Assembly (NCBI GenBank): GCA_007570785.1
Contig: ML664157.1
Coordinates: 8,027,425-8,091,424 of the forward strand
Reading direction: 5' to 3'
Length of the DNA stretch: 64,000 bases
From: Antilocapra americana
Lineage: Eukaryota > Chordata > Mammalia > Artiodactyla > Antilocapridae
Shown: positions 47,687-58,852 of the stretch, piece by piece
Numbering within the stretch: the first letter of the stretch is position 1
Layout: each line of letters begins with the position of its first letter
Program-made: the position numbers and the translations under genes
The notes under the pieces: generated by a model
What the model was told of the DNA's origin: nothing
Seen by the model: only the letters and a program-made list of their open reading frames with translations
Database searches by the model: none

Positions 47687-50600
47687 TTTCATGTTACCAC
47701 TAAATTAATTATCCCTAGATGAACGTGTTATTACCTGCTGCCTCTTGCTGGCCTGAAAAATGGGGACAAATCGTTCTCTCCTGTTTCTTGGCCATGTTCT
47801 GATACTCAATTAATGTTTCTGGATTGCTTTGAAGTCTTCTTTCAGTATTAATGGAAATTTCATTCTGTGAATAAAATGGATAGTTTGAGGTTCCTTTCTG
47901 CTTCCATGAAGAGGGTTTTAACTGCTTACCACTGTAGTGCAAGTCCACTTACAGTTCAATATGCTATTCTTGGATATATTTCCCACTGAGTTCAGTATTA
48001 CTTGGATCTAGAATTTTATCTGATGATAAGTAGTGAATTGAATACTTTACAAAATCTATGCAAGCTGAAAATATAATCATTATCAGTTTTAGTAATCAGC
48101 CTATTTCAGTATTGTTAATGCGTTTCATTGCTATACTCATGGACTTTCCTGATTTTATCTCTCATTTTTACTGACCTTGAGCATGTTAATATTATCTGAA
48201 AGCTATATATAGCATAATTCTCAATAACTATTCCATAGTTTTTTGATTTGGAAATCCCAGTGCATTTAATTCAAATTATTAACAAAATCTGTTAATTAAA
48301 ATTAATAATTCATAAGGGAAAATATTTGAAAATATGGCCACTCTAAACCAAGGTATTGCTCATAATATGTAATTAACTAAATCCTAATTCCCAATGCAGT
48401 CACAAAACAAAGATTTTCTTCTTGCTCATACTACATGTTCATCACAGCTAGTGTGGGCGGGGGGCCTACTCCACATTATCAGACAGGGATTCTAATTGAT
48501 GCAGACTCTTAATACTGTATAACTGCACCATATAAAACAAAGTAATCTTATTTACTGTGGCATGACTAAGAGGAGCTTGGGAATCTTGAATCTTTTAGTT
48601 TTTTCACTGCTTCAGCCCCTGATATCACAGGGGTCATCCAACCAACATTTCACTGGCCAGAGCTAATCCTAGGATTCTACTTACCTATAAGGATGTCAGA
48701 AAATATATGGAAGTAAATGAATTGCTTGGTGAAGTTTATTGTTGTTACTGTAAACAGGAACCATTTAAGTCCCACTGTGTCTATCTAGCCAGCTTTTAAG
48801 AGCACAGTAAAACAACATTTATTCTTTAGAGTCACTGCTAGCAGCACAGGTCATTCTGAAGCATGTTTACTAAATTCACCTGTGAATGGCACATCCTTGC
48901 TTCTTCTTTATTTAATTCAATTCACAGTGCCATAACCTGCACAGGTTTTCTATGACGCAAGTTGGAAGAATCCACAAAACAATGTAGAAAACTGGAACTT
49001 TTAGAAATCAGATGAACATCCTAAAGCAATAAAACTAGTTAATGCTAAAACTGTGAATTCAAAATGGGCTTTTCTGAATATGAGACACTTTCTGTCAACT
49101 AGAATGGGCTTCCTTTATGTTACAGACTTAGATTTATGCAGCTTTGAAGAGGATTAGCACAGATATTTTCTTTCCTAAGCACCAGTTCCTTCCCAGATTA
49201 AACAACTACCAGATCTCAGCTGTAGTAGCATTCTAATAACTGATTTCTTTTCACACCCTGAAAGGAGAATACCAATCTATCATGATTCTAGAAATAAATA
49301 ATCATATATGAAGTTGAGCTGTAGTAGTCAAAAGATGGTGTGAAGTATTGGATGCTCCTTACGTCACGGTAGGTCATTAGTAGAAGTTAACAGAGACTTT
49401 TCAGTATTAGCCCATACTTATTTGGGTATATGATATTCTTACTGACCCAAGACCCACATTTGAGAATTCTGAGTCTAGTCATTTTCAAGTTTCTTTATGA
49501 AGAAATATCAAGGAAATATTATTTCCCTTTAAATTCATCCTTCAGAATCTATAAGATAACCTAGCTGAAATGTGAGAAATAAAAATTCAGTGACACGTTA
49601 AATATGACCATTGTTTTAGATGTGTTACATTCAGATAAACTTAGAACTTTTCCTCTAATAAAAGAAAATATTTGTTATTTTAATTTTGACAAGTTTATGC
49701 CTGAGCTATTATACTCTACTTGCTTTGAGTAATTCTGTAAACATTAAGTTGTGTTTTAAAATGATTGTTAGGAGCAGGGTTTAAAATAGTATATAAATCA
49801 CTTCAAAACACTGATACAAAGAAATTTGTATTTTGAAACATTTTTGTGTCTAAATTATTTTTCCTTGAAACAGGTTAACACTAGGAATGTTTATTCTTTT
49901 ATATACTGGGCTTAGAAATCATATTGTTTCCAGAGCCCTAAGAGATGAATGCTCAGGATTTAGCATGTTAATATTCCATATATCCAGAGACCAACTACTT
50001 AGTAACATCAATCATCCAGGGTCCCCCAAAACAGAAATATCCCAGACCAGCTAAACTATATAACACCAAATATGTTCATTTATTTTAGGAAGAGGTTCTA
50101 ATCTGAGACATACTCAGAGCCTATTTGTATTTTAGATAGAATTTTACTGTACTCAATAGAGTGTTACTAACTGGGTAAGATGGAGATAGGAAACTTTTAA
50201 AGAGAGGAGAGTTATAGAGGCAGGTAGGTTCAACATCTTTTGTATATATTTTTAGTTGCTACACATATAATTGTAGTCAGAGTAAGAGTCAGGCTAAAGG
50301 TTGACACTTGTATTTGGTATAAAGCGCAAGTGCTGCCAGGATGTTCTTATCATGAAGGTATACTTTAGACTTTAGTACCAGTAAGGTGGTAGAGAATAGG
50401 GTAGAAGTGAATAAACATGGATCTGGCATTTAGGTAAACACTGGGGCTTATAGGATGCATTGGAGATTGCACTGAATGAGGGGAATAGGCATGAGAGGGC
50501 TGAAGTAGAAATCAAAGAGCATAATGCTTAAGTCAAATAACCAAATTCACATATTTTTTTCTAGAATATATATATGTACCTGGGTCTGTAAGGCAAAGAA

Positions 50601-51261
50601 CAAAATCTTCAAAAGAGCAATTCATAGCTTAGTTTACAAAAGAGCCTTTTTTGCCCTTGCCATAATTTTCTAAATCAAGGCAGAAAGCACTCAAAACTCT
50701 CACATTAAATGGAAAGAAGTACATTCAGACATTGTACTTATCTTTCCCATGCTTCATTTCTAAACAAATATTATCAACACTAGATTCTGTACCTTGAGAT
50801 AAGTCACTAATTGGACTTTTTACCTTAACAAAATAAAAACCCATTTTATGGACAGAGAAATGATAGGAAACTGAGACAAGAAAAATGATCTTAGGTTTCT
50901 ATGTGCCAAATACAAAATTTGAGATTTTAAGAAATTATAATTTTTGTTTTTATAGCTTTTTAAATTATGGTTTCTGTAGTTTTTATTGTGTCCTAATACT
51001 GAAAATTCTGTCATTTGTATATATAACAGAAATAAATACCCATATAGATGGATAGATAGATATAGATCAGTAGATATACTCTTGCACTTTTGATATTGGT
51101 TGAATAGGATCAATCCTCCTGTTGCTAACTAGAAAAGTTGACATGGAGATATATGCTTAAATGTTTGGAATTACAGTGAACAATCAGAATAGGGAAGAAT
51201 TAGGCATTCTTTATTGATAAAAAGTAGTCAAAGTGTTTAAATACACAAATATCAAGTAAAG
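47687..51261. other. Long repeat-poor stretch
   Basis: About 3.6 kb with no recognised gene, SINE or LINE. Minor simple-sequence spots: atatatatat near 50567 and a gatagata-like tract near 51049-51067. The 48,390-49,560 part is notably free of recognisable repeats and may include constrained DNA, but nothing in it identifies a function. Confidence 0.45.
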
Positions 51262-52450
51262 AATAATCAAGACATTCTTAAAATAGAAAAAAAAAAAGGA
51301 GCAAAGGAAGAAGTAAAACTGTCACTATTTATGGAAGACATGATACTATATATAGAAAACTTTAAAGACTCCACCAAAAATTAACTATTGGAACTAATGA
51401 ATTTAGTAAATTTTCAGGATACAAAACTGATATACAAAATCTGTTGAATTTCTATACACTAACAAACTCAGAAAAAGAAGTCAAGGACATAAGCCCACTC
51501 AAACTGCATCAAAATAAGTTAACTCGAAATAAATTTAAATAAAGAAGTTAAAGATTTGTACACTGAAAACTACAAGAAAATGATAAGAGAAATTGAAGAC
51601 ACCAATAAGTGGAGAGATAGTCCATGCTTGCAGATTGAAAGAATTAATATTGTTAAAATGACCATACTACCCAAAGTAATCTACAGATTCATTGATTTCA
51701 TATCAAAATATCAATGTCATTTTTCACAGAACTAGAACAAATAATTCTAACGTTTGTAGAGCCAAACAATGTTGAGAAAGAAGAACAAGCTAGGAGTATC
51801 ACACACCCTGATTTCAAACTATACTACAAAGCTAGAGTAATCAAAACAGTGTGGTATTGCTATAAAAACAACTATATATCAATGGAAAAAAAATAGAGAG
51901 TCTAGAAATAAACTCAAACTTATATGGGCAATTAATTCAGAAAAAAGGAAGTAAGACTACTTAATAGGATAAGGGCAGTTTCTTCAATAAAAGGTGTTGG
52001 GAAAACTAGACTATTGTCTTACACCATATACAAAAATTAACTCAAAATAAGTTAAAGCTTGGATATAATATCTGAGGGATTCCCTGATAGCTCAGTTGGT
52101 AAAGAATCCACCTGCAATGCAGGAGACCCCAGTTTGATCCCTGGGTCAGGAAGATCCACTGGAGAAGGGATAGACTACCCACTCTAGTATTCTTTGGCTT
52201 TCCTTGTGGCTCAGCTGGTAAAGAATCACCTGCAATGTGGGATACCTAGGTTTGATACCTGGGTTGGGAAGATCCCCTAGAGAAGGGAGATGCTACCCAC
52301 GCCAGTATTCTGGCCTGGAGAATTCCATGGACTATATAGTCCATGGGGTCGCAAAGAGTTGGACATGACTGAGTGACTTTCATTTCACATAATACCTGAA
52401 ACCATAAAATCCTGGAGAAAAAACAAAGGCAGTAAGCTCCTTGACAATGT
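51262..52450 (+). mobile_element. Older L1 ORF2 fragment (sense), interrupted by a dimeric Bov-tA
   Basis: 51262-52064 reads as decayed RT and downstream ORF2: 'gaagtaaaactgtcactatttatggaagacatgata' (the FADD site, now FMED-like), 'gattgaaagaattaatattgttaaaatgaccatactaccc' ([11 protein letters not shown]), 'aaactatactacaaagc' (KLYYKA) and 'gtaatcaaaacagtgtggtattg' (VIKTVWY). After the SINE it resumes at 52400 ('aaccataaaatcctgg...ggcagtaagctccttgac'), then stops at the poly-T of the large antisense L1. Its expected continuation is not seen on the far side of that L1. Confidence 0.85.
52076..52388 (+). repeat. Dimeric Bov-tA SINE (Bov-tA3-like)
   Basis: A first partial unit (52076-52192, ending 'ctctagtattct') is joined to a full unit ('ttggctttccttgtggctcagctgg' to 'actgagtgactttcatttc'). 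TSD ataatatctga (52065-52075) and ataatacctga (52389-52399), one mismatch. It lies within the older L1. Confidence 0.9.
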
Positions 52451-52470
52451 TCTTTTCTTTTTTTTTTTTT

Positions 52471-52807
52471 ATTAGTTTTGCCATACAATAACATGATATA
52501 GCCATGGTTTACATATGCTCCCCCTCCAGAACCACCCCTCCGTCCCTCCTCCCTCCCCCCAGGAAATCTCGATGCACCAGCCCTGAGCATCAATCCTGGG
52601 TTGGCGATTGATTACACATATGATAATTAACATGTTTCAATGCCAATCTCTCATATCATCCCACCCTTGCCCTCATCCACAGAGTCCACAAGTCTGTTCT
52701 ATACATCTGCGTTCCTTTTGCTGTCTTGCATGCTGGGTTCTCGTTACTGTCTTTCTAAATTCCATATAAATGCGTTAGTATACTCTATTGTTGTTTATCC
52801 TTCTGGC
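52471..52807 (-). other. L1 3'UTR with a G-rich tract
   Basis: Minus-strand reading gives runs of G at 52518-52562 (plus-strand 'ctccccctccag' ... 'ccctcccccc'), including runs of six, three, three and four to five. G-rich 3'UTR tracts able to form G-quadruplexes are known in mammalian L1s. The left end also carries 'ttagttttgccatacaataacatg' next to the poly-A. Confidence 0.8.
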
Positions 52808-54465
52808 TTACTTCACTCTGGATAATGGGCTCCAGTTCCGTCCACCTGAGTAGAACTGATTCAAATGAATTTTTTTTAATGCTGAGTAATATTCCATTGT
52901 GTATATGTCCCACAGCTTTCTTATCCGTTCGTCAGTTGATGGGCATCTAGGTTGCTTCCATGTCCTGGCTATTGTAAACAATGTGGCGATGAACATTGGG
53001 GTACACGTGGCTCTTTCAATTCTGGTTTCCTCCGAGTGTATGCCCAGCAGTGGGATTGCTGGGTCATATGGCAGGTCTATTTGCAGTTTTTTAAGGAACC
53101 TCCACACTGTTTTCCATAGTGGCTGTACTAGTTTGCAATCCCACCAACCCTGTAAGAGAGTTCCCTTTTCTCCACATCCTCTCCAGCATTTATTACTTGT
53201 AGATTTTTGGATTGCAGCCATTCTGACTGGTGTAAAGTGATACCTCATTGTGGTTTTGATTTGCATTTCTCTGATAATGAGTGATGTTGAGCATCTTTTC
53301 ATGTGTTTGTTAGGCATTTTTTTGTCTTCTTTGGAGAAATGTCTGTTAAATTCTTTGGCCCACTTTTTGATTGGGTCGTTTATTTTCTTGAATGGAGCTG
53401 CAGGAGTTGCTTGTATATTTTTGAGATTAATTGTTTGTCCATTGCTTCATTGGCTGTTATTTTCTCCCATTCTGAAGGCTGTCTTTTCACCTTGCTTATA
53501 GTTTCCTTTGTTGTGCAGAAGCTTTTAATTTTCATTAGGTCCCATTTGTTTATTCGTGCTTTTATTTCCAATATTCTGGGAGGTGGGTCATAGAGGATCC
53601 CGCTTTGGTTTATGTCAGAGAGTGTTTTGCCTGTGTTATCCTCTAGGAGTTTTATAGTTTCTGGTCTTATGCTTAGATCTTTGATACATTTTGAGTTTAT
53701 CTTTGTGTATGGTGTTAGAAAGTGTTCTAGTTTCATTCTTTTACAAGAGGCTGTCCAGTTTTCCAAGCACCACTTGTTAAAGAGGTTGTCTTTTCTCCAT
53801 TGTACATTCTTGCCTCCTTTGTCAAAGATAAGGTGTCCATAGATGCATGGATTTATCTCTGGGCTTTCTATTTTGTTCCATTGATCTATATTTCTTTCTT
53901 TGTGCCAGTACCATACTGTCTTAATGACTGTGGATTTGTAGTATAGCTTAAAGTCAGGTAGGTTGATTCCTCCAGTTCCATTCTTCTTTCTCAAGATTGC
54001 TTTGGCTATACGAGGCTTTTTGTATTTCCATACAAATTGTGAAACTATTTGTTCTAATTCTCTGAAAAAGACCTCTGGTAGCTTGATAGGAATTGCATTG
54101 AATCTATAGATTGCTTTGGGTAGTATACTCATTTTCACTATATTGATTCTTCCAATCCACGAACACGGCACATTTCTCCATCTGTTTGTGTCCTCCTTGA
54201 TTTCTTTCATCAGTGTTTTATAGTTTTCTATATACAAGTCTTTTGATTCTTTAGGTAGAAATACTCCTAAGTATTTTATTCTTTTTGTTTCGATGGTGAA
54301 TGGAATTGTTTCCTTAATTTCTCTTTCTGTTTTCTCATTGTTAGTGTATAAGAATGCCAGGGATGTCTGTGTGTTGATTTTGTATCCTGAAACTTTGCTA
54401 TATTCACTGATTAGGTCTAGTAATTTTCTAGTAGAGTCTTTAGGGTTTTCAATATAGAGGATCAT
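52808..54465 (-). pseudogene. L1 ORF2 C-terminal part (thumb to zinc-knuckle region), two broken frames
   Basis: A 361-codon frame (53380-54465) starts just after the RT catalytic site ('[11 protein letters not shown]') and includes '[14 protein letters not shown]', '[17 protein letters not shown]', '[20 protein letters not shown]' and '[11 protein letters not shown]'. It stops at 53380, and the short '[10 protein letters not shown]' stretch lies in a shifted frame. A 169-codon frame (52808-53317) then gives 'MPNKHMKRC', '[18 protein letters not shown]' and '[23 protein letters not shown]'-type sequence. In the C-x3-C-x7-H-x4-C pattern the His (residue 56) is Gln. Truncated and frameshifted; not functional. 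Confidence 0.92.
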
Positions 54466-55286
54466 GTCATCTGCAGAGAGAGTTTTACTTCTTCTTTTCC
54501 AATCTGGATCCCTTTTATTTCTTTATATGCTCTGATTGCTGTGGCCAAGACTTCCAAAGCTATGTTGAAAAGTAGTGGTGAGAGTGGGCACCCTTGTCTT
54601 GTTCCTGACTTCAGGGGGAATGCTTTCAGTTTTTCACCATTGAGGATAATGTTTGCTGTGGGTTTGTCATAAATAGCTTTTATTATGTTGAGGTATGTTC
54701 CTTCTATTCCTGCTTTTTGGAGGGTTTGTATCATAAATGGATGTTGAATTTTGTCAAAGGCTTTCTCTGCATCTACTGAGATAATCATGTGATTTTTATT
54801 TTTCAATTTGTTAATGTGGTTTATCACATTGATTGATTTGCGAATATTGAAGAATCCTTGCATCCCTGGGATAAAGCCTACTTGATCATGATGTATGATT
54901 TTTTTAATGTGTTGTTGGATTCTATTTGCTAGAATTTTGTTAAGGATTTTTGCATCTATGTTTATCAGTGATATTGGCCTGTAGTTTTCTTTTCTTGTGG
55001 CATCTTCGTCGGGTTTTGAAATTAGGGTGATGCTGGCCTCGTAGAATGAGTTTGGAAGTTTACCTTCGTCTGCAATTTTCTGGAAGAGTTTGAGTAGAAT
55101 AGGTGTTAGCTCTTCTCTAAATTTTTGGTAGAATTCAGCTGTGAAGCCATCTGGTCCTGGGCTTTTGTTTTTTGGAAGATTTCTGATTACGGTTTCAATT
55201 TCTGTGCTTGTGATGGGTCTATTAATATTATCTATCTCTTTCTGGTTTGGTCTTGGAAAGTTGTACTTTTCTAGGAATTTGTCCAT
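54462..55286 (-). pseudogene. L1 ORF2 reverse transcriptase core, frameshifted at FADD
   Basis: A 274-codon frame contains '[16 protein letters not shown]' (residues 39-54), '[20 protein letters not shown]' (101-120), motif A '[12 protein letters not shown]' with Asp 172, and '[15 protein letters not shown]' (227-241). It ends '...[10 protein letters not shown]' where the family has EEVKLSLFADD. The DNA lacks four bases just before the codons for Ala-Asp-Asp (54466-54474), so the frame is lost exactly at the catalytic motif and continues in the next frame. No active RT can be made. Confidence 0.94.
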
Positions 55287-55546
55287 TTCATCCAGGTTGT
55301 CCAGTTTATTTGCATATAGTTGCTGATAATAGTCTCTTATGATCCTTTGTATTTCTGTGTTTTCTGTTGTGATCTCTCCATTTTCATTTCTAATTCTGTT
55401 GATTTGGTTCTTCTCCCTTTGTTTCTTGATGAGTCTGGCTAATGGTTTGTCAATTTTATTTATCTTCTCAAAGAACCTGCTTTTGGATTGGTTGATTTTT
55501 GCTATGGTCTCTTTTGTTTCCTTTGCATTTATTTCTGCCCTGATCT
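55287..55546 (-). pseudogene. L1 ORF2 linker between endonuclease and RT, shifted frames
   Basis: Minus-strand reading in mixed frames gives '[19 protein letters not shown]', '[16 protein letters not shown]' and '[16 protein letters not shown]', the usual linker before the RT. It joins the third endonuclease frame to the RT frame, but not in phase. Confidence 0.8.
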
Positions 55547-56560
55547 CTAAGCTTTCCTTCTGCTAGACCTGGGCTTCTGCATCTCTTCCATTTCTAGTTG
55601 CTTTAGGTGTAAAGTAAGGTTATTTATTTGACTTTTTTCTTGTTTCCTGACGTGAGCTTGTATTGCTCTGAACTTTCCCCTTAGCACTGCTTTCACAGTG
55701 TCCCATAGGTTTTGGGCTGTTGTGTTTTCATTTTCATTCATTTCTATGCATAACTGAATTTCTTCTTTGATTTCTTCTGTGATTTGTTGGTTATTCAGCA
55801 GTGTGTTGTTGAGCCTCCATATGTTGGAATTTTTGAATGGTTTTCTCCTGTAATTGATACCTAATCTCACTGCATTGTGGTCAGAAAAGATGCTTGGAAT
55901 GATTTCAATATTTTTGAATTTACCAAGGCTAGATTTATGGCCCAGGATGTGATCTATTGGAGAAGGTCCTGTGTGCGCTTGAGACAAAGGTGAAATTCCT
56001 TGTTTTGGGGTGGAATGACCTATAGACATCAATTAGGTCTAGTTGGTCTATTGTATCATTTAAAGGTTGAATTTCCTTGTTACTTTTCTGTTTAGTTGCT
56101 TTATCCATTGGTGTGAGTGGTGTATTAAAGTCTCCCACTATTATTGTGTTGTTGTTAATTTCCCCTTTCATACTTGTTAGCATTTGCCTTACATATTGTG
56201 GTGCTCCTATGTTGGGTGCATAAATATTTATAATTGTTATTTCTTCTTCTTGGATTGATCCTTTGATCATTATGTAATGTCCATCTTTATCTCTTTTCAC
56301 TGCCTTTATTTTAAAGTCTACTTTATCTGATATGAGTATTGCCACTCCTGCTTTCTTTTGGTCGTTATTGCATGGAATATCTTTTTCCAGCCTTTAACTT
56401 TCAGTCTATATGTGTCCCTAGGTTTGAGGTGGGTCTCTTGTAGACAACATATATAGGGGTCTTGTTTCTGTATCCAATCGGCCGATCTTTGTCTTTTGGT
56501 TGGGGCATTCAGCCTGTTTACATTTAAGGTAATTATTGATAAGTATGATCCCGTTGCCAT
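55547..56560 (-). pseudogene. L1 ORF2 endonuclease domain, three frames
   Basis: Frame 1 (56318-56560, 80 codons) begins MATGSYLSIITLNVNRLNAP and holds 'CCLQETHLK' with the catalytic Glu; it shifts after 'KKIFHA'. Frame 2 (55935-56345) holds 'INIYAPN' and 'IIVGDFNTPLTPMD'; it shifts near 55990 at 'TFSN', where one A is missing from a run. Frame 3 (55547-56032) holds 'IDHILGHKSSL' and 'IPSIFSDHNAV', the SDH motif, and ends at a stop after 'RSSRRKA'. The residues of an APE-type nuclease are visible but no single frame contains them. Confidence 0.92.
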
Positions 56561-56611
56561 TTATTTTATTGTTTTGGGTTCGAGATTATCTATCCCATCC
56601 GTGTTTCCTAT

Positions 56612-57430
56612 CTAGGAAAGATCCTTTAGCATTCGTTGGAGGGCTGGTTTGGTGTTGCTGAGTTCTCTCAGCTTCTGCTTGTCTGAAAAGCTTTTGAATT
56701 CTCCTTCAGATTTGAATGAGATCCTTGCTGGGTACAGTAATCGGGGTTGTAGATTGTTTTCTTCCATGATTTTAAGTATGTTCTGCCATTCCCTTCTGGC
56801 CTGAAGCATTTCTATTGTGAGATCAGCTGTTATCCTTATGGGATTCCCCTTGTGAGTTATTTTTTGCTTCTCCCTTTCTGCTTTTAATATTTGCTCTTTG
56901 AGTTTGATATCTGTTAATTTGATTAATATGTGTCTTGGGGTGTTCCGCTTGGGGTTGATTCTATTTGGGACTCTCTGGGTTTCTTGGACCTGAGTGGTTA
57001 TTTGCTTTCCCAATTTAGGGAAATTTTTAACAATTATCTCTTCAAGAATTTTCTGATGGTCTTTCTTTTTGTCTTCTTCTTCTGGGACTCCTATGATTCG
57101 TATATTGGTGCATTTAACCGTGTCCCAGAGGTCTCTGAGATTGTCCTCATTTCTTTTAATTCTTTTTTCATTTTTCCTTTCTGTTTCGTTTATGTCTGCC
57201 ATTCTGTCTTCTACCTCACTTATCCTGTCTTCTATCTCTGTTATTCTACTGTTAGTTCCCTCCAGGGTGTTTTTGATCTCATTTATTGCATTATTTATTG
57301 TATTTTGACTCTTTTTCATTTCTTCTAAGTCCTTGTTAAAGCTTACCTGCATCTTCTCAATCCTTGCCTGCAGGTTATTGAACTGCAACTCCAATTTATT
57401 TTCTAGGTTTTGGATCATTTGCACTATCAT
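56612..57430 (-). pseudogene. L1 ORF1 (RNA-binding protein) C-terminal 272 codons, N-terminus disrupted
   Basis: From the Met at 57430: a coiled-coil region (residues about 3-95, 'NLENKLELQFNNLQARIEKM', 'ISEVEDRM'), an RRM-like region (about 106-180, 'IRIIGVPEEE', 'TPRHILIKL') and the C-terminal domain (190-272, 'KGNPIRITADL', 'LQARREWQ'). Upstream codons in this frame read 'DEEIGCLPDKEFRI', so the natural protein starts earlier. Further upstream, lysine-rich N-terminal sequence ('NKGTTQQDKKKEKAEK') lies in a different frame that ends at TAA near 57498, implying a frameshift. In live L1s this protein forms trimers that bind L1 RNA and act as chaperones. Confidence 0.85.
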
Positions 57431-58700
57431 TATTCGGAATTCTTTATCAGGTAGACATCCTATCTCTTCGTCTTTTGTTTGGTCTGGAGGACATTTATCC
57501 TGTTCCTTTACCTGCTCGGTATTTCTCTGCCTTTTCCTTTTTTTTATCTTGCTGTGTTGTCCCTTTATTGTGGGGGTTCCTCACTATGGGTAGGGTTGGA
57601 TGTGCGGTTTGTCAAAGTTTCCTGGTTGGGCTCCAAAGCGGTTCCCTCTGCTTGTTTTAGCGTCTTCTGTTTGCTGGTCTCTTCAGTGTCTATTCAGCGC
57701 TCTGGGGTTTGCCCCACTCCTGGCGAGTGCGCTTTCCCCGCCCCCTCTGCTCAGGTTCTTGGTCACTCGCCCAGCGCGGTTGGGGGCTGTGGCTTCTCCC
57801 CTCCCCCCGCCCAGCCAATCTTTTTTCTCGGCGTGCAGCTGGGCGCGCCTTCTCAGGTGTGTGGGGCGCCGATCTCTGGTGGCGCGGTTTGGGGCTGCGG
57901 CTTCTACCCCCTCCTGGCCCAGCCGCTCGGTTTTCTCGGCGTGCAGCTGGGCGCGTCTTCTCAGGTGTGTGTAGCGCCGATCTCTGGTGGCGACTGTCCA
58001 GAATCCCCAGAAGTCTTGGCTAGCACCCAATTCTGCCCGTGGTTTGGGAGCAGAAGCCTCACCAGGGCCGCTCTATGGCGGAGGCTGGGCTGGTCCGCAG
58101 CGTGCAGCCGTCCAATTCCGCCCGCCTGTCTCGCGCAGCGGACTGAGTCCTCGCTGCCCTTTGTTCTGTGCGCCAGCCTGGCGGGGAGGTCTTCCTTGGG
58201 AAGGCTACCCAGCGGTCTATCTCCGGATAGCACCCTCGGTTAGGACCCTCAGTCTGCCCCAGGCATTCAGTCCCAGTCCTCTCCCTAAGAGCACTGGCTC
58301 GTGGGGGATGGGGCGCCCAGGCCGCTGCTCCGCTGGGAGTTGCAGTTAGAGATGTACTCTGGAGGGCTTAATTATTTATCCGCTTCTACTCCCGGCTATT
58401 TTGCCCTCAGATCTGCCAGGGAGAATGTTTCCTGGTGTTCGGAAACCTTTCTCTCTTTTGAGACTCCCCTTCCGAGATGGATCTCTGTCCCTAACTCTTT
58501 GCCTCTCTTTTTACTTTTTTTTTTTGGTCCTACCTTCTTTCATCTGCAATGGGCTGCCTTTCCAGATGCCTGATGTCCTCTGCCAGCATTCAGATGTTGT
58601 TTTATGGAGTTTTCTCAGTTTTTAAATGTTCTTTTGGTGTTTTTGTTGGGGAGAGTGTGGACTCCCCCTCCTGTTCCTCCACCATCTTAGTTCCCTCCCT
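57431..58700 (-). promoter_or_regulatory. L1 5'UTR / promoter region, CpG-rich
   Basis: The 5'UTR of the large L1 is the only clearly CpG-dense segment of the window (about 57710-58330). It includes a 108-bp direct duplication (57774-57989). The 5'-terminal part (58500-58700, minus) is homologous to the L1 5'UTR fragment at 40820-41572 ('ctgaatgctggcagaggacatcaggcat', 'ggaaaggcagcccattg'). L1 5'UTRs carry internal sense and antisense promoters. Plus-strand open frames here (up to 254 codons at 57479-58243) are antisense and GC-driven; I do not call them genes. Confidence 0.82.
57774..57989. repeat. 108-bp tandem duplication in the L1 5'UTR
   Basis: Unit 1 is 57774-57881 and unit 2 is 57882-57989, both beginning gcgcggtt and ending gatctctggtg. 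By eye there are about 14 mismatches in 108 positions. Shared core: 'tctcggcgtgcagctgggcgcg' and 'ttctcaggtgtgtg'. It is reminiscent of promoter monomers in rodent L1s, although only two units are present. Confidence 0.88.
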
Positions 58701-58852
58701 GGGCTTAACTCTTGATTGGGCTATTTCGTGGCTCTATTTAGGCAGAGGTTCACATACAGATTTTTTTCAACAGAGATACAAATTTCCTATCTGGTAGAAA
58801 AATGACTCTAAATGTTGATTTCTCCTTGAAACATCAACCAATTTTGTAATCT
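58701..58852. other. Unique spacer between the antisense L1 and a sense BovB
   Basis: About 150 bp; neither L1 nor BovB sequence was recognised and there is no obvious continuation of the older L1 at 51262-52450. Confidence 0.5.

Larger units (their letters stand above)
52451..58700 (-). mobile_element. L1-BT-type LINE-1, near full length, antisense, inactivated
   Basis: The 3' end is at the left: poly-T at 52451-52470, then the 3'UTR to about 52807, ORF2 (52808-56560), an inter-ORF gap, ORF1 (from 56612) and a CpG-rich 5'UTR ending near 58700 with the L1 5' terminus ('caccatcttagttccctccc' on the plus strand). No clear TSD was found by eye. ORF2 is split by several frameshifts and the N-terminal part of ORF1 changes frame. 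The copy cannot mobilise itself, though the 5'UTR could retain promoter activity. Confidence 0.93.

Noticed and set aside
57479..58243. 254-codon plus-strand open frame
   Set aside because: It lies antisense to the GC-rich L1 5'UTR. GC-rich DNA lacks stop codons by composition, several other long frames overlap on both strands, and the residues are low-complexity (Ala/Gly/Ser/Leu/Pro-rich) with an internal 36-codon repeat caused by the 108-bp duplication.
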